The notes under the pieces were generated by a model. It saw only the letters and a list, made by a program, of their open reading frames with translations. It was not told the DNA's origin and did not search any database. Source: Meloidogyne chitwoodi (lineage: Eukaryota > Nematoda > Chromadorea > Rhabditida > Meloidogynidae). From it: DNA of 64,000 nt. Both the position numbers and the translations under genes were made by a program. Below are positions 44,149 through 56,437 of this stretch, in pieces. How positions within the stretch are numbered: the stretch's first letter is position 1; every line of letters starts with the position of its first letter. Where the stretch lies: contig JACZZP010000017.1 in NCBI GenBank assembly GCA_015183035.1, positions 1,922,001 through 1,986,000 of the forward strand, given 5' to 3'.

Positions 44149-47100
44149 ATGTCTTCACATCATGGCAAATTTCGAAATAAATATCTCAATGTAATTTTTT
44201 TAATTATTTAAAATTATATTTAAAATCTTTTTTATTTTTAAAGCGTAAACACCGAAATGAAGGAGAAGAAGAAGAAGAAAACTTTCTTGTAGTTTTTGGT
44301 TACTCTGCCAAACTTCACAAAACTGAAAATATTTTCTCATTTGATGATGATTGTCAATCAACCTCCTCAGCTGTAGATGCTCTTTCTTTTGACGAAAACA
44401 AGCATTTAATCCCATGGAATGGCAATGAAGAATTGAAAATTGATCGGTGAGTTGGCAAATATGATAAATTTGTTTTATAATTGGTGGTTATATTGAGAGA
44501 GACGAGAGATTTTTTGCTCTTCTTTAATTCTTCAGGTGATTTTTTTAAATTTTATCTTTAAACTTTTGTAGGATATTTATCCTTTATTTCTCCCCTAAGT
44601 TCCCAAGTTTTATCTTGAAAAAAAGCAATTAAAGTTTGATGTATTTCTACTTATCTATACCAATTTTTATGCCTATAATATGGAATCTTTTTTTTGGTTA
44701 ATATAAGGGCATTTAAGAACTGACAAATAGGCAGGAGATCTTGAACCTTTTTTTTAACTTGTTAAAATATTAATAACTACTACTTGCCTTCTGCACAATT
44801 TTCGAGTGAATACATATGTCAGGCGATGTTGTCTTTTTTTTTGTTTTTTAACGTTAAATTTTATTTTAATCAATTTTATTTATTCCAGTTGGTTCATTCG
44901 GAGAGCTCGCTTCACTTTTTTAGCAATTTGAGACTTTTTTTTGGAAGTTCTAGTTTTACATGCGTAAGTTCCAATTTACACACAACTCCTTGGTATGGGG
45001 AAAATGCGAAAAAATACAAAAAAAATTGAAAAAATATTTAAATCTTTGCAAACATTTGTTAATATTTCAGATACGATGTTCGTCTATATTTGAGTTGTTT
45101 GGATGAATTTGATAAAGAAAGGAAAAATTTGGTAAATCCTGAATATAACGAAAACGATGATGAAGATTCTGCTGAACAACTCGAAGAAGAATTATGTGAT
45201 GAGCAAAGATATGCTGATTTATATGTTGATATGAGACAAAAGGAGATAGGTTTGTGTTATTTTTTCTTTTTTTATTCTATTTGAGGTCATAACTTTTTGT
45301 TTTAATTTATTAAGATGAAGAAAATAAGAAACTCAAACGTGCGGAAATAAGTTATGTTTATGATGAAAAACAACCTTCACCTTTAGTAGATGAGGAAGAG
45401 GAAGAAGATGAGCCTTATGTGAAGCCTATTTCATTAAAACTTCCTGTTGGAATTGCTACGGTTTTTTTTTTTGTTTTTTACATTAAAGTTTGAATTGAAT
45501 TTTAGCCTGATTCTGTTCGTCAAAACCTTCTTATTGAACGAACTGCTTTATTTGTTGTTGAACGAGGCCCTCAAATGGAAGTTGTAATTAAAGCAAAACA
45601 ACGCCATAAAGCTGAACAGTTCGGTTTTCTTGATTTTGATCATCGTTTACATCCATTTTACAAATATTTGTGTAAACAAATTCGTGAGAAAAAATATATT
45701 CCAGAGTTGAGGCAACCTACAAAGATTAAAAAAGGTTTATTTAACTATAAATTTTGTTTTTTTTTGTGATTAAAATAATTTTTAATTTAATTTATAGTTT
45801 AAGTTAGCAATAAATAAATGTTTTTTATAAAATAAAAAATATTTTACCCTGAGCGGGTTCGAACCCATGACCCCCCTTGACATAATCTAAAATTATTGAC
45901 TTAACCAAACATATTTATTGATTAAATTTTATTTATCTTTTTAAGAGCCTGAACCAATTTCTTCTGAAAGTGATGATTCAGATTCTGATGGAGGCTATTT
46001 ACATCCACTTTTATGTGGTGGCGGTGACACAAAGAAAACTACAAATATTAACTCAGAAGCATCTTCAGAAAAGGGATTTATTGGACCATCAAAAAAGCCG
46101 AAACAAATAATAAAAAATCGTAGCGAAACTTCAAATTGTGATTTGGATTTACTTATTCAACAATTTCATCGTACTAGTAATGTAAGTAATTTTTTATTTT
46201 TTTCACTTTTTTATTATTAGGAAAATTCGTCCTCTTCTCTTTATTCTTCATTAATGAAGAATTTACATTCTTTGATTCCTGGCCAGTCTAATAAAGAAGA
46301 AGAACAAGAAAAACCTGTTAAAAACAATGAAGTTAATAAAAATGAAATTAAATTAATTACTCCTGAACCAGCTAAAAACCAGAAAAAGGAAATTTTGTAT
46401 GAAACTGATGAAAGTCGAATTAATGGTTTTTTTAAACTTTTCTTTTATTTAAATTTTTTTAAAGATTATAATTTGTGGCATTCGGAATTTTATGGTCGCC
46501 AAAGTCCTTATTTACCTGGACCTCCACCTTTACCTCTTGTACCAGCACAAGATTCTGCTGTAGAGTCTGGGATTGCAGTTGCAGCTAAATATGTTGCATT
46601 TCAAGGTTCTGCTGCTGAACAAAAATTGATTGGTTTTATTTTAATTAATTAATTAAAAAAATTTAAAAAATATATTTTTAGAACATAATGGAGATAAAGT
46701 CCATTTTTTATCTGCTAGAAGTCCCTACTACACATTTTATCAATCAAAAGTACGTCAACTTCAATGGCAAATTTATCAACAACAACAAATTCAACAAAAA
46801 GTGGTTAATAATAAAAATGTTCACAATCAGCAACAACAATTATCATCAGTTACACCCAAATTACTTATTAAACAAATTATTAAAGCAGCAACATCAACAA
46901 ATTTAACACCTATAAAATTACCTGTTGGCCAACAATTAGGAAATAATAATAAAGATGATGAGGATAGTTCAGATTTTGGAGGTTTTTTTTTATTAAAAAA
47001 TTTTTTTCTCGAAACCTTTGACTCCCTGACAGGTTTTTTAAAAGTATTTTGAATCGCTTTAATGGATCCTTTTTATTTAATTTATTAAATTTTTATCCGC

Positions 47101-47958
47101 AAGTCATAATATGTTTTTTTCACGATAGATTGTTTTTCTTTTTTTTATTTTTTTTATTTTTTCAGACAAAAAACAGCAAGAACGTCGAGAAAAAGCTCGT
47201 TTATTTATGGAACGTATATTAAACGAAAGAATGGCAGAAAAACATTCAAGTAAAAGACGAACTCGAAGAAAATTAGAAGAACAGCCTCCACCAGAATCAT
47301 TAAAAGATGGAGAACAACAAATTATTCTAGTAGAACCACCAGGAATTATTTGTACACCAATTCTTTCTGATTCAATTTGTGATGATGAACAAAAGTCTCA
47401 TCTTTCAAAAACTATTGATTCAATGATTGATGTACATATTCGTAAAACTTTTGGTAATAGAAATGATGATGAAGGAGAAAATAGTTGTAATAAAAATGTT
47501 TCTACACCGACAAGGTTTTTTCTTTTTAAGAAATTTTTCTAAATAATTATGTAAATTCCTGGGCAATTTAAGTAAAAATTTTAATTAATTTTTAAATTTA
47601 ATATTAATTTAAAAAAAATTAAGAACGGGAAGCGATTATGCCATCAACAATTCTTCTCGAGATTATGAAGATACTTTAAAACGAAAAAAAGAAAAACGAA
47701 AGAGAAGCAATGAAAGGAAGAGCAGAAAAAGATTGACACCATCAGACAATTCAGATACTGAAGAAAATGAAAAAAGAAGACGTAAAAAACAAAAAAGGAA
47801 TAAAGAAAGGTTTTTTTTTGAATTTTTAGAAACAAGTTTTTGAGATTTTAAGGTCTGATAGTCGTCATCGTAAACATCGACATTCTTCGCGTCATCGTTC
47901 TCGTTCGTCTAGTAATTCTAGTTCTCCCAAATGGTCAAGAAAAAGCAGAGAAAGTTAA
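44149..47958 (+). CDS. swp-1: SWAP-type splicing regulator (SFSWAP)
   Basis: About 12 exons. The N-terminal DRY_EERY region includes [20 protein letters not shown] and [24 protein letters not shown] module 1 reads [20 protein letters not shown] then [36 protein letters not shown] module 2 reads [27 protein letters not shown], then [21 protein letters not shown] Lys/Arg-rich then Arg/Ser-rich tail ([20 protein letters not shown]) ends at 47958. Domain order fits suppressor-of-white-apricot proteins, nuclear regulators of alternative splicing. One intron carries a tRNA-derived element. Confidence 0.88.
45848..45910 (-). repeat. tRNA-derived element, copy 8
   Basis: On the minus strand: AGATTATGTCAAGGGGGGTC then ATGGGTTCGAACCCGCTCAG. 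It shares the GATTATG anticodon-position block with copies 11, 12 and 14, and the B-box half with copy 3. Lies in a swp-1 intron. Confidence 0.6.
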
Positions 47959-48464
47959 AATATTAAAGTTTTGTTTTAATTTATTTTTTCTTTTTTGAAC
48001 ATTTCTAATAAGTAAATTTTGGTAAATTTTAGGGAGGACTGTTTACTTACTAACTCTCTATTTACCCTAATAATTTAGAGATTTGTTTGAAAAAATTTTC
48101 CCACATTTTTTTCTTTGTCGGTGAATCGTCCCGTTCTCTCTATGAATTAATTTGTTGACATTCTTTTTTTGAAAAATTCCTCTAAATTTATTTTTTTGTT
48201 TTTTAAATATAATTAACAATTATCCATTATTACTAAATTATTCAAACACACATATATATTTATTTTGTTAATATAATTCTCTCTTTTAGTTTTTTTTTGA
48301 ATAAATTTATTTATCAAAATTTTTATTTTTTTTTCAAAATAAAAATTTCTTTTTATTTTTATTATTTTTTGATTTAACAATTTTAACTGTTTTTTTTAAT
48401 ATTTTTTAGATGTGTTAAAAAATATATTTTAAATTGTTTTCTATTTTATAAACATCATCAACAA
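47959..48464. other. intergenic region between swp-1 and snx-13
   Basis: No gene or clear repeat. A/T-rich, with long T tracts before the snx-13 start. TTTTTTAG at 48402-48409 is a possible trans-splice acceptor ahead of the start codon (inference). Confidence 0.35.
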
Positions 48465-51400
48465 ATGGACAAAAGACTACGCCCAATTCATTATTTTGCC
48501 ATATTTTTTGTTTTTTTTGCTTTTAACGCTTGGACCAAAGGCTATTTTTGCACTTTTACTTGTCTTTTTTGCTTTTATTATTGGGTATGATTTTTTTTAA
48601 ATTTTTTAAAAATGTTTTTTTCAGTCTCTTTGTTTGTCTAATAAGAGATGGTTTTGATCGCCGATTAATAATGAAAAATCAATTTGAACAAGCTTTGCGT
48701 TCTTTTAGCTTTCTCCGAGGATTGCCTTTTGTTATTGAACAAAGTAATCGTTTTTCTGATAGTTCTGTTTATGCAGAAAGACATAGTATGACTAATTCTG
48801 AAGTTTTGGATCCTATACTTGAACAGGTTTTTTTAAATTTACGTTTAAATTTATTTAATTAATTAAAAAAAGATGCTTGATAATCTAATGAGGGATTATA
48901 TAGACTCTTGGTATAATACACAATTGACTTCAGACAAATTATTTCAAGAATCGTTGAAGAGAACGGCAAGAAGAACAATTATTGCTTTGAGAACGTGGTA
49001 AGCGAAATGTTTAAATTATTTTAATTAAAATAAGAGAGTATTTTATTGGTGATTCGCTAGTTACTTGGTTGGTGTAGTGGGTAGTGTGTTTGTTTGGTAA
49101 GGTGGATGTCGCGGGTTCGAGCGTTTTTGAATTCTTCTAGTGTAAATTTTGGTTAAAAATATGAGGTGACAATTTATTTAAAAAATTAAATTTTTTTTTC
49201 AAATTTTTCCCTCCTCACTTAATTAGTATTTATTTATTTTATTTCTATTGAAGTCTGAAAATATTATGTTTATCTATTTATTCAACTGTGTGTGTGTGTA
49301 AATACTTGGATATAAGCCATTTAAAATAATTTTTTTAATTTATTTTATTTACTTTTTTCATTTAAAAATTTTTTTGTTAACTTCTGAAATTTAAAAAAAT
49401 AATAATTATTTAAAAAATGTTTACTAAATTTTTAATTGTTATTATTCTTCTTCAACTGGTTATGAATAATATTGTTACTGGCCAATTTGTAAATTATTAT
49501 TTAATTAATTTTAGGGACTAGGCAAGGATATTCCCCCATATTGCAATTAAAATTCTGAAAATTTGATAGATAATTGATATAAAATTTATTTTATAAAAAT
49601 AATTATTATTTTTTGACCTTACACTTTCATGGTCTCTTGACTTGAAAAAAAACAATCTTTAAAAAATAAAATCATAGCTTCTCTCCCTTGATGAAAAGAA
49701 ACATCATCATCACAACAAGCCTCTTCATCACACGAAGAAATTTAAACTTAAAAAGCATAAAGTAAAGAAAAATAAATCTTCCATTAATTGAGCTTTTTTT
49801 AACTTCTAAATGTTGATAATTAAAAAATAATTTTGTATATAATTTTTAAATAAATTGTCACTTTTTTTTAAATATTTTAGAAAATTAGAAATTATTATTT
49901 GTGTGTTTTTAAGAAGAATAAAGATTTTTTATCAGTAAAGTGTGTGTTAAAGAGGAGAAATATGCTACAATAAGCATTTTAAATTTAGATTTAATGATTT
50001 AAGGTCTATTAAAGGCTGAAATCGAATGAGTTCTCTTGTAGCTTAGTTGGTAAAGCATCTGACTATGGGAAATGGGTCACTGGTTCGAACCCGCTTGGTG
50101 GTTAAACTTTTATTTCTCTTTTGCTTAACGTGTAAAATTAAAAAACGTTAATTTTTTATTTATATAAAAAAAAAAATTTTTTTTTTTAAAGTCTAGCTAA
50201 AGTTGATTGGGTACCTCTTTTAACAAGACATTTTGTCGATGATTTTGCTTCTCATTTAAGACTTTATCGCAAAGCAAGTGAACGTTTACAATTTTTAAAT
50301 GAAGCAATAGCTGCAGGTGAAACAACACAAATAGATGATTTGGAATCTTTATTCTTTGATTTAGAATTGGAAATGGAACAAAGTTATTGTAGAGATTTGG
50401 TTTCAACATCACCAGCTTATGAAAGCGGTTTATTTTTTTTTAATTTTAATTTTTTTAAATTTTAATTTTTTTAAATTTTATTTTTAATATTTTAAGCATA
50501 TTTACACGATATTAGTGATATTTTACTTTATTTATTAATGCCTTCAGAAGATTTTCGTTGTCGTCCTTTACGTTTTTTACTTAGAGAAATTTTTGTAACA
50601 AAAATTTTTGTTCCTTTACTTGATTGTTTATCAGAGCCTTGTTTTGTTAATCGAATGATTGTTTGGCTTTTAAGTGAATTACCTTTAAGTACAGATGATT
50701 TTGTTGGTTGTTTGGAACGTTGCAAATGTGTACAAGAATTGGAATCTATTTTGGAATCTGTGCATGAAGAAATTTGTACTTTGAAATCTAAGGGTGCTGG
50801 AAATATTGAAAATGGTTAAAAACTTTTGTTTGATACTCAAGTGTCGTTAAATTGTTTTTTTAAACTCTAATTCTTAAAAATTTAAAAAATTATTCCCAAA
50901 ACTCTAATATACTTATAGCAAAAATTTTATTAATAAAAATGTTAGTTCGGGTCAGGGCTGAGACGAAATTTCGATTTCGAGGTTTTTATTTCGAATTATT
51001 TCGATTTCGCGAAATTAAAAATTTCGATTTCGAAGGAATTTCGATTTCGACTTTTTTCCAATTTCGACTCAGCCCTGGTTCGGGTCTCACAGGCTTTCTC
51101 TATATTTTGACACTTGAGTCTTAACAAAAATTATTATATATTCCATAATTTTTATTTTTAGGTAACACGTTCTCAGATCAATTATCAAGTTTAGAATTTA
51201 CAGAAAAATTAATTAGACGTCGAATGATTTTTCTAGTTAATAGATGTGAGCCAACAGAACCGACAGAAGATGAAAGAGTACAACACCAAATTTATAAACA
51301 AATGGTATTTTATTTAATAAATTTAAATTCTTAAATATTTTGTCTTTCTGAGAAAGTGAAAAAATTAAATAATATACAAAGGAAAAGATTAAATTTGAAG

Positions 51401-54400
51401 AAGGTTAAATTTGAGGAAAATAAAAAAATTAAAAAAACTTTTGAGGTAAATAAATAATTAAATTTTATTTTAAAATTATTTTAACACATTTTCTCTCTTT
51501 CAGGCTTCTTTAAAAAAAGATTTTGGAAATGGAAATTGTGAATTTGCAGAAGAAGCTCTTTCCTTAGCTAATGATAGTGATGGAACAATTCATTTACCTA
51601 TAAATGTTGTTTTGGCAAATCCAGCATCTCTCTCACATTTTATTGAATTTTTAAATCAAGCAGGAGGACAGAATCATATTGACTTTTATTTGGCTATTCA
51701 GGTTTTTTTTTATTTTTTTATTTGAAAAAAAGTAAGTTAAAGTACTAATTTTAAGTAAGGGTATAGCTTAACTTCAATGCAGTGCTTTTGTGTTAAATTA
51801 AAATGTTTAAAGGTGAAAATAATAATAGAACCGTTGTAGTTAAGTTGGTAGTGTGTCCGATTATGCGGAAAGAATATAAGTGATATAGGGGTTCTAACCT
51901 ATTTTATGGAATTTTCTCTTATTTTCTCTTTTAATAATATTATTTTTAAAATTAAAATAATAATAAAAGTGTGTTTTAAATTTATTTTATTTTTCAGGGC
52001 TTTAAAAGTTCAATGGAACATCAACTTCATAGTAGCACAAAAAGTTTGGATATAGATACATTAGAAACGCTTAGAGAAGCAGCATTGTTTATGTATCATC
52101 AATATCTTTCTCAAGAGGTTTTTATTATTTTTTTAAATTAAATTTAAAAAATTAAAAGGCAATAACTCGAGTGCCAATGTCAGATTCTTTAATAAATAAA
52201 TTTTTGGCACGTCTTCGTTCTAATGAAACTCAATCTTCTGATTTTTGGTTTGAACATATTGAAGAAAAGGTTTTTTTTATATTTTTTTTTTTATATTTTA
52301 AAAAGAAAAAATTCAGTTACTCAATATTTTACGAACAGAAACTCGTTTTTTTCCTGCTTTTAAAAAACATTTTTTATACACAAAAATGCTTGAAGAAATG
52401 GGTATTTTTGGAAATAATAATCACACATTATCTGAAGAAGAAGAAATTGAAGATGAGGAGGAAGATGAAGAAGAATTTAAACAAAAAAATAAATTAAATA
52501 ATGAAAAATATTTTTTATTAAATGAAAATGATGAAAATAAATTTAAAAAGAAGAAAAGAAAAAAATCTTCTTTTAAAAAATATTCTTTAACAAGCAATAG
52601 TAGTAGTGGTACATTATCAACAGATGCAAGCACTTCATTAGAAGAGTAAGAATTTTCTTTAATTTAAAAAAATTTTCTTTTTTTTTACAGAAACATTGTT
52701 TTCATCGAAATGCTAGGTATTGGACATCAGGTTTTTTTAAATTATTTAAAAAATAAATATTCTTTTAAGGGTCCTAATTTATTTGCTTTATACAATGTAA
52801 GAGTTAACAGAGCTAATGCTTCTTCTAATGTAATTCGACGTTACTCTGATTTTCACAATTTGCATAATATTATATTGATTAAGGTTTTTTTAAATATACT
52901 AGAAAATGTTTACTGAAAAATATAAATTATTTTCTTTAAAATAAGAGCAAATCGGAAAAATAAAGTTAAGATAAACTATGAGCAGCAAATTTAAAAACAT
53001 TTTGGCGGGGATTTAAGATCTATTAGTAAAGGCAACTAGTAAGTAATCCCGTTAGTTGAGTGGTAGAGCGTCTGATTATGCTAGAAGAAAAGACGAGCAG
53101 TCTCGGGTTCTAAACCTGCTAGCAGAAAAACTGTTATTCTCTTTTACTAAAGCATAGAAAAGTTTTTCTATTGTAAATATTTTTTTTTATAATTATAAAA
53201 ATATTTTTTTTAGTTTCCAAGTCTACAAGCATTGAGTTTTCCTGGTAAAAAGACTTTTAACAATTTGGACCGTGCATTTTTAGAAAAGCGTTGTTATGCA
53301 CTTAATCAATACATAAATGTATAAATTTTTGAATATTTTTTTAAAATTAAATTAGTTAATTTTTTAGTATATTCTTCAACCTTCAGTTTTATCAGAAAAT
53401 CCTGGTCTGGAAAAATTAATTTTTGAATTTCTGAGCCAAAAAACATATTCAAATAAAGAAAGTTTTATCAATCCAAAAGCAATGGGTAAAGCAATGTTTA
53501 ATCCAATATTTCGTGGTGTAAAAGCATTTGGAAATGCTGCGGTGTCAATGCCATCTGATTTAATTGGTGGTATTGGAAAAATGGGTTTTGAGTTGAATAA
53601 AGCGGCAACACAAATTCTTGGGGTATTTTTTTTAAATTAATTTATTTAAATTTTTTTAATTTACTCTCAAGGGAACGGCAGAGAGGCAACGATCTATTAA
53701 TAAAAATTATCATTCGTATTCAACAGATTCTACTGGTAGTCTACCCGAATCAGGGCGAGTTGCTGCACATTTGGATGAAAAAGTATATTTAAATATTTTG
53801 AATTTTCCGAAATAAATTACTCCAAGAAAGGAGAATCTTAGAATATTTCCGCAAAATATATTACCACTTACAAATGGTTAAAGACGCATAATGGTCAAAC
53901 AGTCAAATATAAACTAAAAGAGAAAGGAGAAAAGATTTCTCTCACATTTTTGTACATTTTTTCCTTATTGACCATTTTGTCCCATTGACCATTTGTAGGA
54001 ACAAGGAAAATAAGTTAAAAGTGAAGGAACTTATGATTCATTAAAAAATTTTTCTTTTTTTTTCAAGGATTTTGATAACATTCCTTTACGTGTATTGCTT
54101 TTATTTGTGGATGAAGTTTTTGGACTTCGAGCGAAAAATCAGTGGTTTCGACGTCGATTAGTTTCTTTACTTAGACAATTTGTGAATGCAACTATGGGAA
54201 ATTCTATCAATAGGTTTTTTTATAATTTAAAAGAACAATTATTTAATTTTATTTTAAATTTTTAGAAGAATTGTCGATGCAGTTAATTGGTTAACCTCAG
54301 AAGAACAAGTGGCTCAATATTTGATAGCTATGAGGTTTTTTGAATAATAAATAATTTTTTTACATTTTTTCCTTTTTCAAAGAGATTCAATATGGGGAGG

Positions 54401-54791
54401 AAATAATAATAATAATAACGATGCTGCTTCCACTTCTAATGGAGGAGGAGGATTTTGTCAAAATTATAACAATAACAATATTCGTCAACAAAACAACAAC
54501 AATAATAATACTCCACATAATGGAAAACAACGAACACGTTTCTTAGCTCGTTGTTTAATGCTTTCTGCAATTCCTGATCAATTAAATCTTTTTATTGGTA
54601 ACACAACAATTCAATTAGGTATAGAAAATGTTTCTGAAGCTTTACAAAATAGGCATTTAAATAGAAGATTTTGGTATTTAATTTTTGAAAGATTATTAAC
54701 TACAATATTTCCTCATAATCGTTTTGATAGATTATTGCCTCAATTACATGCTAAAAGTCCAAGGGCACAAAATAAGGCTTCTAATATGTAA
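48465..54791 (+). CDS. snx-13: sorting nexin 13-like protein (PXA, RGS, PX, Nexin_C)
   Basis: About 18 exons. Exon 1 encodes a membrane-anchoring hydrophobic N-terminus that includes GPKAIFALLLVFFAFIIG; the ATG at 48465 is in another frame, separated by an 8-T run (48511-48518). The PXA domain includes EVLDPILEQMLDNLMRDYID, DWVPLLTRHFVDDFASHLRL and LEMEQSYCRDLVSTSPAYES. The RGS domain includes LSHFIEFLNQAGGQNHIDFY and AALFMYHQYLSQEAITRVPM. The PX domain includes RRYSDFHNLHN and FPGKKTFNNLDRAFLEKRCY. Nexin_C includes DNIPLRVLLLFVDEVFGLRA and RIVDAVNWLTSEEQVAQYL. Order and motifs match animal SNX13, an ER/endosome contact-site protein. Its introns hold four tRNA-derived elements, a hAT MITE and a nested secreted gene. 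Confidence 0.88.
49058..49132 (+). repeat. tRNA-derived element, copy 9
   Basis: GGTTGGTGTAGTGGGTAGTG (A box) and GTCGCGGGTTCGAGCG (B box) in the snx-13 intron that also holds the nested gene. Confidence 0.6.
49417..49791 (+). CDS. small secreted Lys/His-rich protein nested in an snx-13 intron (member B)
   Basis: Two exons, 49417-49488 and 49678-49791, joined in phase 0 (GTAAAT donor, CATAG acceptor); 61 residues. The signal peptide MFTKFLIVIILLQLVMNNIV is followed by TGQF at the splice site. The mature part reads LLSLDEKKHHHHNKPLHHTK then KFKLKKHKVKKNKSSIN: four consecutive His and a Lys-rich tail, no cysteine. It matches the gene at 10517-10900 in signal peptide (MF.K.L..I.LLQLV), intron phase and position, and Lys/His composition. 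Same strand as its host gene, so it needs its own promoter or is spliced from host pre-mRNA. Function unknown. Confidence 0.68.
50029..50104 (+). repeat. tRNA-derived element, copy 10
   Basis: TGTAGCTTAGTTGGTAAAGC forms a perfect D arm (GCTT/AAGC). CTGACTATG is in the anticodon position, and GGTTCGAACCCGC is the T arm with one mismatch. This is the most tRNA-like copy, but the anticodon and acceptor stems do not close. Confidence 0.6.
50953..51077. mobile_element. hAT-type MITE in an snx-13 intron
   Basis: CAGGGCTGAG ... CTCAGCCCTG ends (CAG...CTG) with the exact 8-base duplication GTTCGGGT at 50945-50952 and 51078-51085. The 125-base body is made of TTTCGATTTCGA repeats. Confidence 0.85.
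51831..51911 (+). repeat. tRNA-derived element, copy 11
   Basis: CCGTTGTAGTTAAGTTGGTA (A box), TCCGATTATGCGGA (anticodon-like hairpin) and GGGGTTCTAACC (B box with one change), in an snx-13 intron. Confidence 0.55.
53048..53129 (+). repeat. tRNA-derived element, copy 12
   Basis: GTTAGTTGAGTGGTAGAGCG (A box), TCTGATTATGCTAGA (anticodon position) and CTCGGGTTCTAAACCTGC (B box with one inserted base), in an snx-13 intron. Confidence 0.55.
53867..53999. mobile_element. fold-back element
   Basis: Left CTTACAAATGGTTAAAGACG then ATAATGGTCAA pairs with right ATTGACCATTTTGTCCCATT then GACCATTTGTAGG. 133 bases, in an snx-13 intron. Confidence 0.6.
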
Positions 54792-55329
54792 ATTTTTGCC
54801 TCTTCATTATTTATATTTTTTGGTGCTTTCTCTCTAGTCGGTGACCTCATTTTTGAATATTTTCTAAAGCCATAACTTTATTGATGTATAGATGTTTTAT
54901 ATTTATTTTACCAAATATATCTATTCTACCAAATTTTATAATTTTCTTTTAAAAATTCTTCTAGCTTTATTTGTTTTTTTAAAGCATAAATATACATCTT
55001 ATTAGAAAAAGTAATTTACTAAAAAAGTCAATCATAACTTTATTTATTGTTTACAATTTAATATATAATTAAAATAATTTGCTTTTTTAATACAAAGGTT
55101 TATAATCAAATTAAGGAAAAGCTAAATTTGGATGTTTTGAAAATGGGTGTGACTAGAAACTGACGGGTTGAGGAAGCAAAAAGTCCCAAAATGTCAAAAC
55201 AATGGTGACTGATATATTCAATATTTTGGCTCAGAAACAAAAAATTGGCAATTTGGAGGTATATTTTACCTTTGTATTTTATTTTTATTTAACAAAAACT
55301 ACAGAAGATTATTTAATAAAAAGAAACCT
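54792..55329. other. convergent intergenic region
   Basis: Lies between two gene ends (snx-13 and the minus-strand gene at 55330-55909). No gene seen. One CAAAATGTC copy at about 55186-55196. Confidence 0.4.
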
Positions 55330-55909
55330 TTAAGGATGTTGAAATCCTTTTAATGGCTTATAACCTAATCGTCTAGCAGTACCTTCATATACAGGCGAAT
55401 TTTGGTTGCTAAAAAGCCTAGCTTCAGCTCCTTTAGGTTTTCCTGGAGGAGAAGTGTAGCGACAATCCGTATTTATACCTCCAATTATTTCATATAAGCG
55501 TGGGACCGAACGCATCTTCTTTTTGTCAATAAATATTTCCAATTCATTTGGGCCAAGGAAGCGTTTTGTTTGGAAATTTATCTTCAGAAAAAAAATAAAT
55601 TGAATTTGTAAAAATAAAAAAACCTCTAATGTCTGCCCTTTATTTATATAATTAAGTTCAAACTGTTCTCGCAAATAAGCCTTTTGTGTTGAAGCCAATG
55701 GCTGTAAAAAATATAGAAACATATAATATTAAAATACTTAAAAAGGAAAAAACCTCAAGACTAAAAACCTCCATTTTACGCATATTCTGTTGTTGAGTTT
55801 CCTTTGACGAGCAAAATGTTCGAAATGTTGGATTTGTTGCAGAACATTTGAATATTATTGAAGATAAATAAGGCAATTTTGTGTTGAGACAATTCAAAGA
55901 ATTGGTCAT
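55330..55909 (-). CDS. small putative mitochondrial protein, unrecognised
   Basis: Three exons on the minus strand. From ATG 55909 the N-terminus reads MTNSLNCLNTKLPYLSSIIF then KCSATNPTFRTFCSSKETQQ, basic and Ser-rich like a mitochondrial presequence. The middle reads QKAYLREQFELNYINKGQTL. The last exon reads KRFLGPNELEIFIDKKKMRS, then YEIIGGINTDCRYTSPPGKP, ending RLGYKPLKGFQHP (TAA 55330-55332). An in-frame ATG at 55963 would add 18 hydrophobic residues. I cannot name the family; a mitochondrial ribosome or respiratory-chain accessory protein is a guess. Confidence 0.6.
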
Positions 55910-56437
55910 TTTATATTTATTCTTTCTTAAAAAACTAAAAATTTTAATTAAAAAATGTGTCATTTGCTAATATTATGTGTCCCGACATTTCGTCAACAGC
56001 ATTGCACGACATTTCGCCTTTGGCAAAAAATCTACATTTCGTTTACCCGAGCCCACGGTTTTTTGCCGGTGGGACGAAATATCGTGCAATTTAGTTCTAC
56101 GAAATGTCGGGACACGTAATATTTTCCCTATCTAATCGATTCGCGACTAATTGGGCTTTACACAGAATACATTTCTTCCAAAGAAAAAAATATAAAAAGA
56201 GTGTTATGGAGAGAGATACAAAGTAAATAAAAAAGGTCATTTATAAATTAGACAGTTAAGTATTTATGATAATTTTTTTCCTTTATTTTAGAAATATTTG
56301 AGTTTAGAGACTCAATAGTCTTTTAAGTTGAAATGCACTAGTTTGGCGTAATGTTTATTTATTTCTTTACTTTTCTTATTTTTATTTTTTGTTTATTTTT
56401 GTTTTCTTTTTAATTTATTTGTTTTTTAAGGTAAATA
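55910..56437. other. intergenic region
   Basis: Divergent promoter region of two genes. It contains the fold-back at 55977-56115; otherwise nothing recognisable. Confidence 0.4.
55977..56115. mobile_element. fold-back element with GTGTCCCGACATTTCGT ends
   Basis: Near-perfect arms of 17 bases, with inner arms GCACGACATTTCG / CGAAATATCGTGC. TAATATT flanks both sides (about 55969-55975 and 56117-56123), a possible 7-base duplication. Confidence 0.7.

Noticed and set aside
50029..50104. Functional tRNA gene
   Set aside because: D and T arms look right, but the acceptor and anticodon stems do not pair, and the same broken pattern recurs in sister copies.
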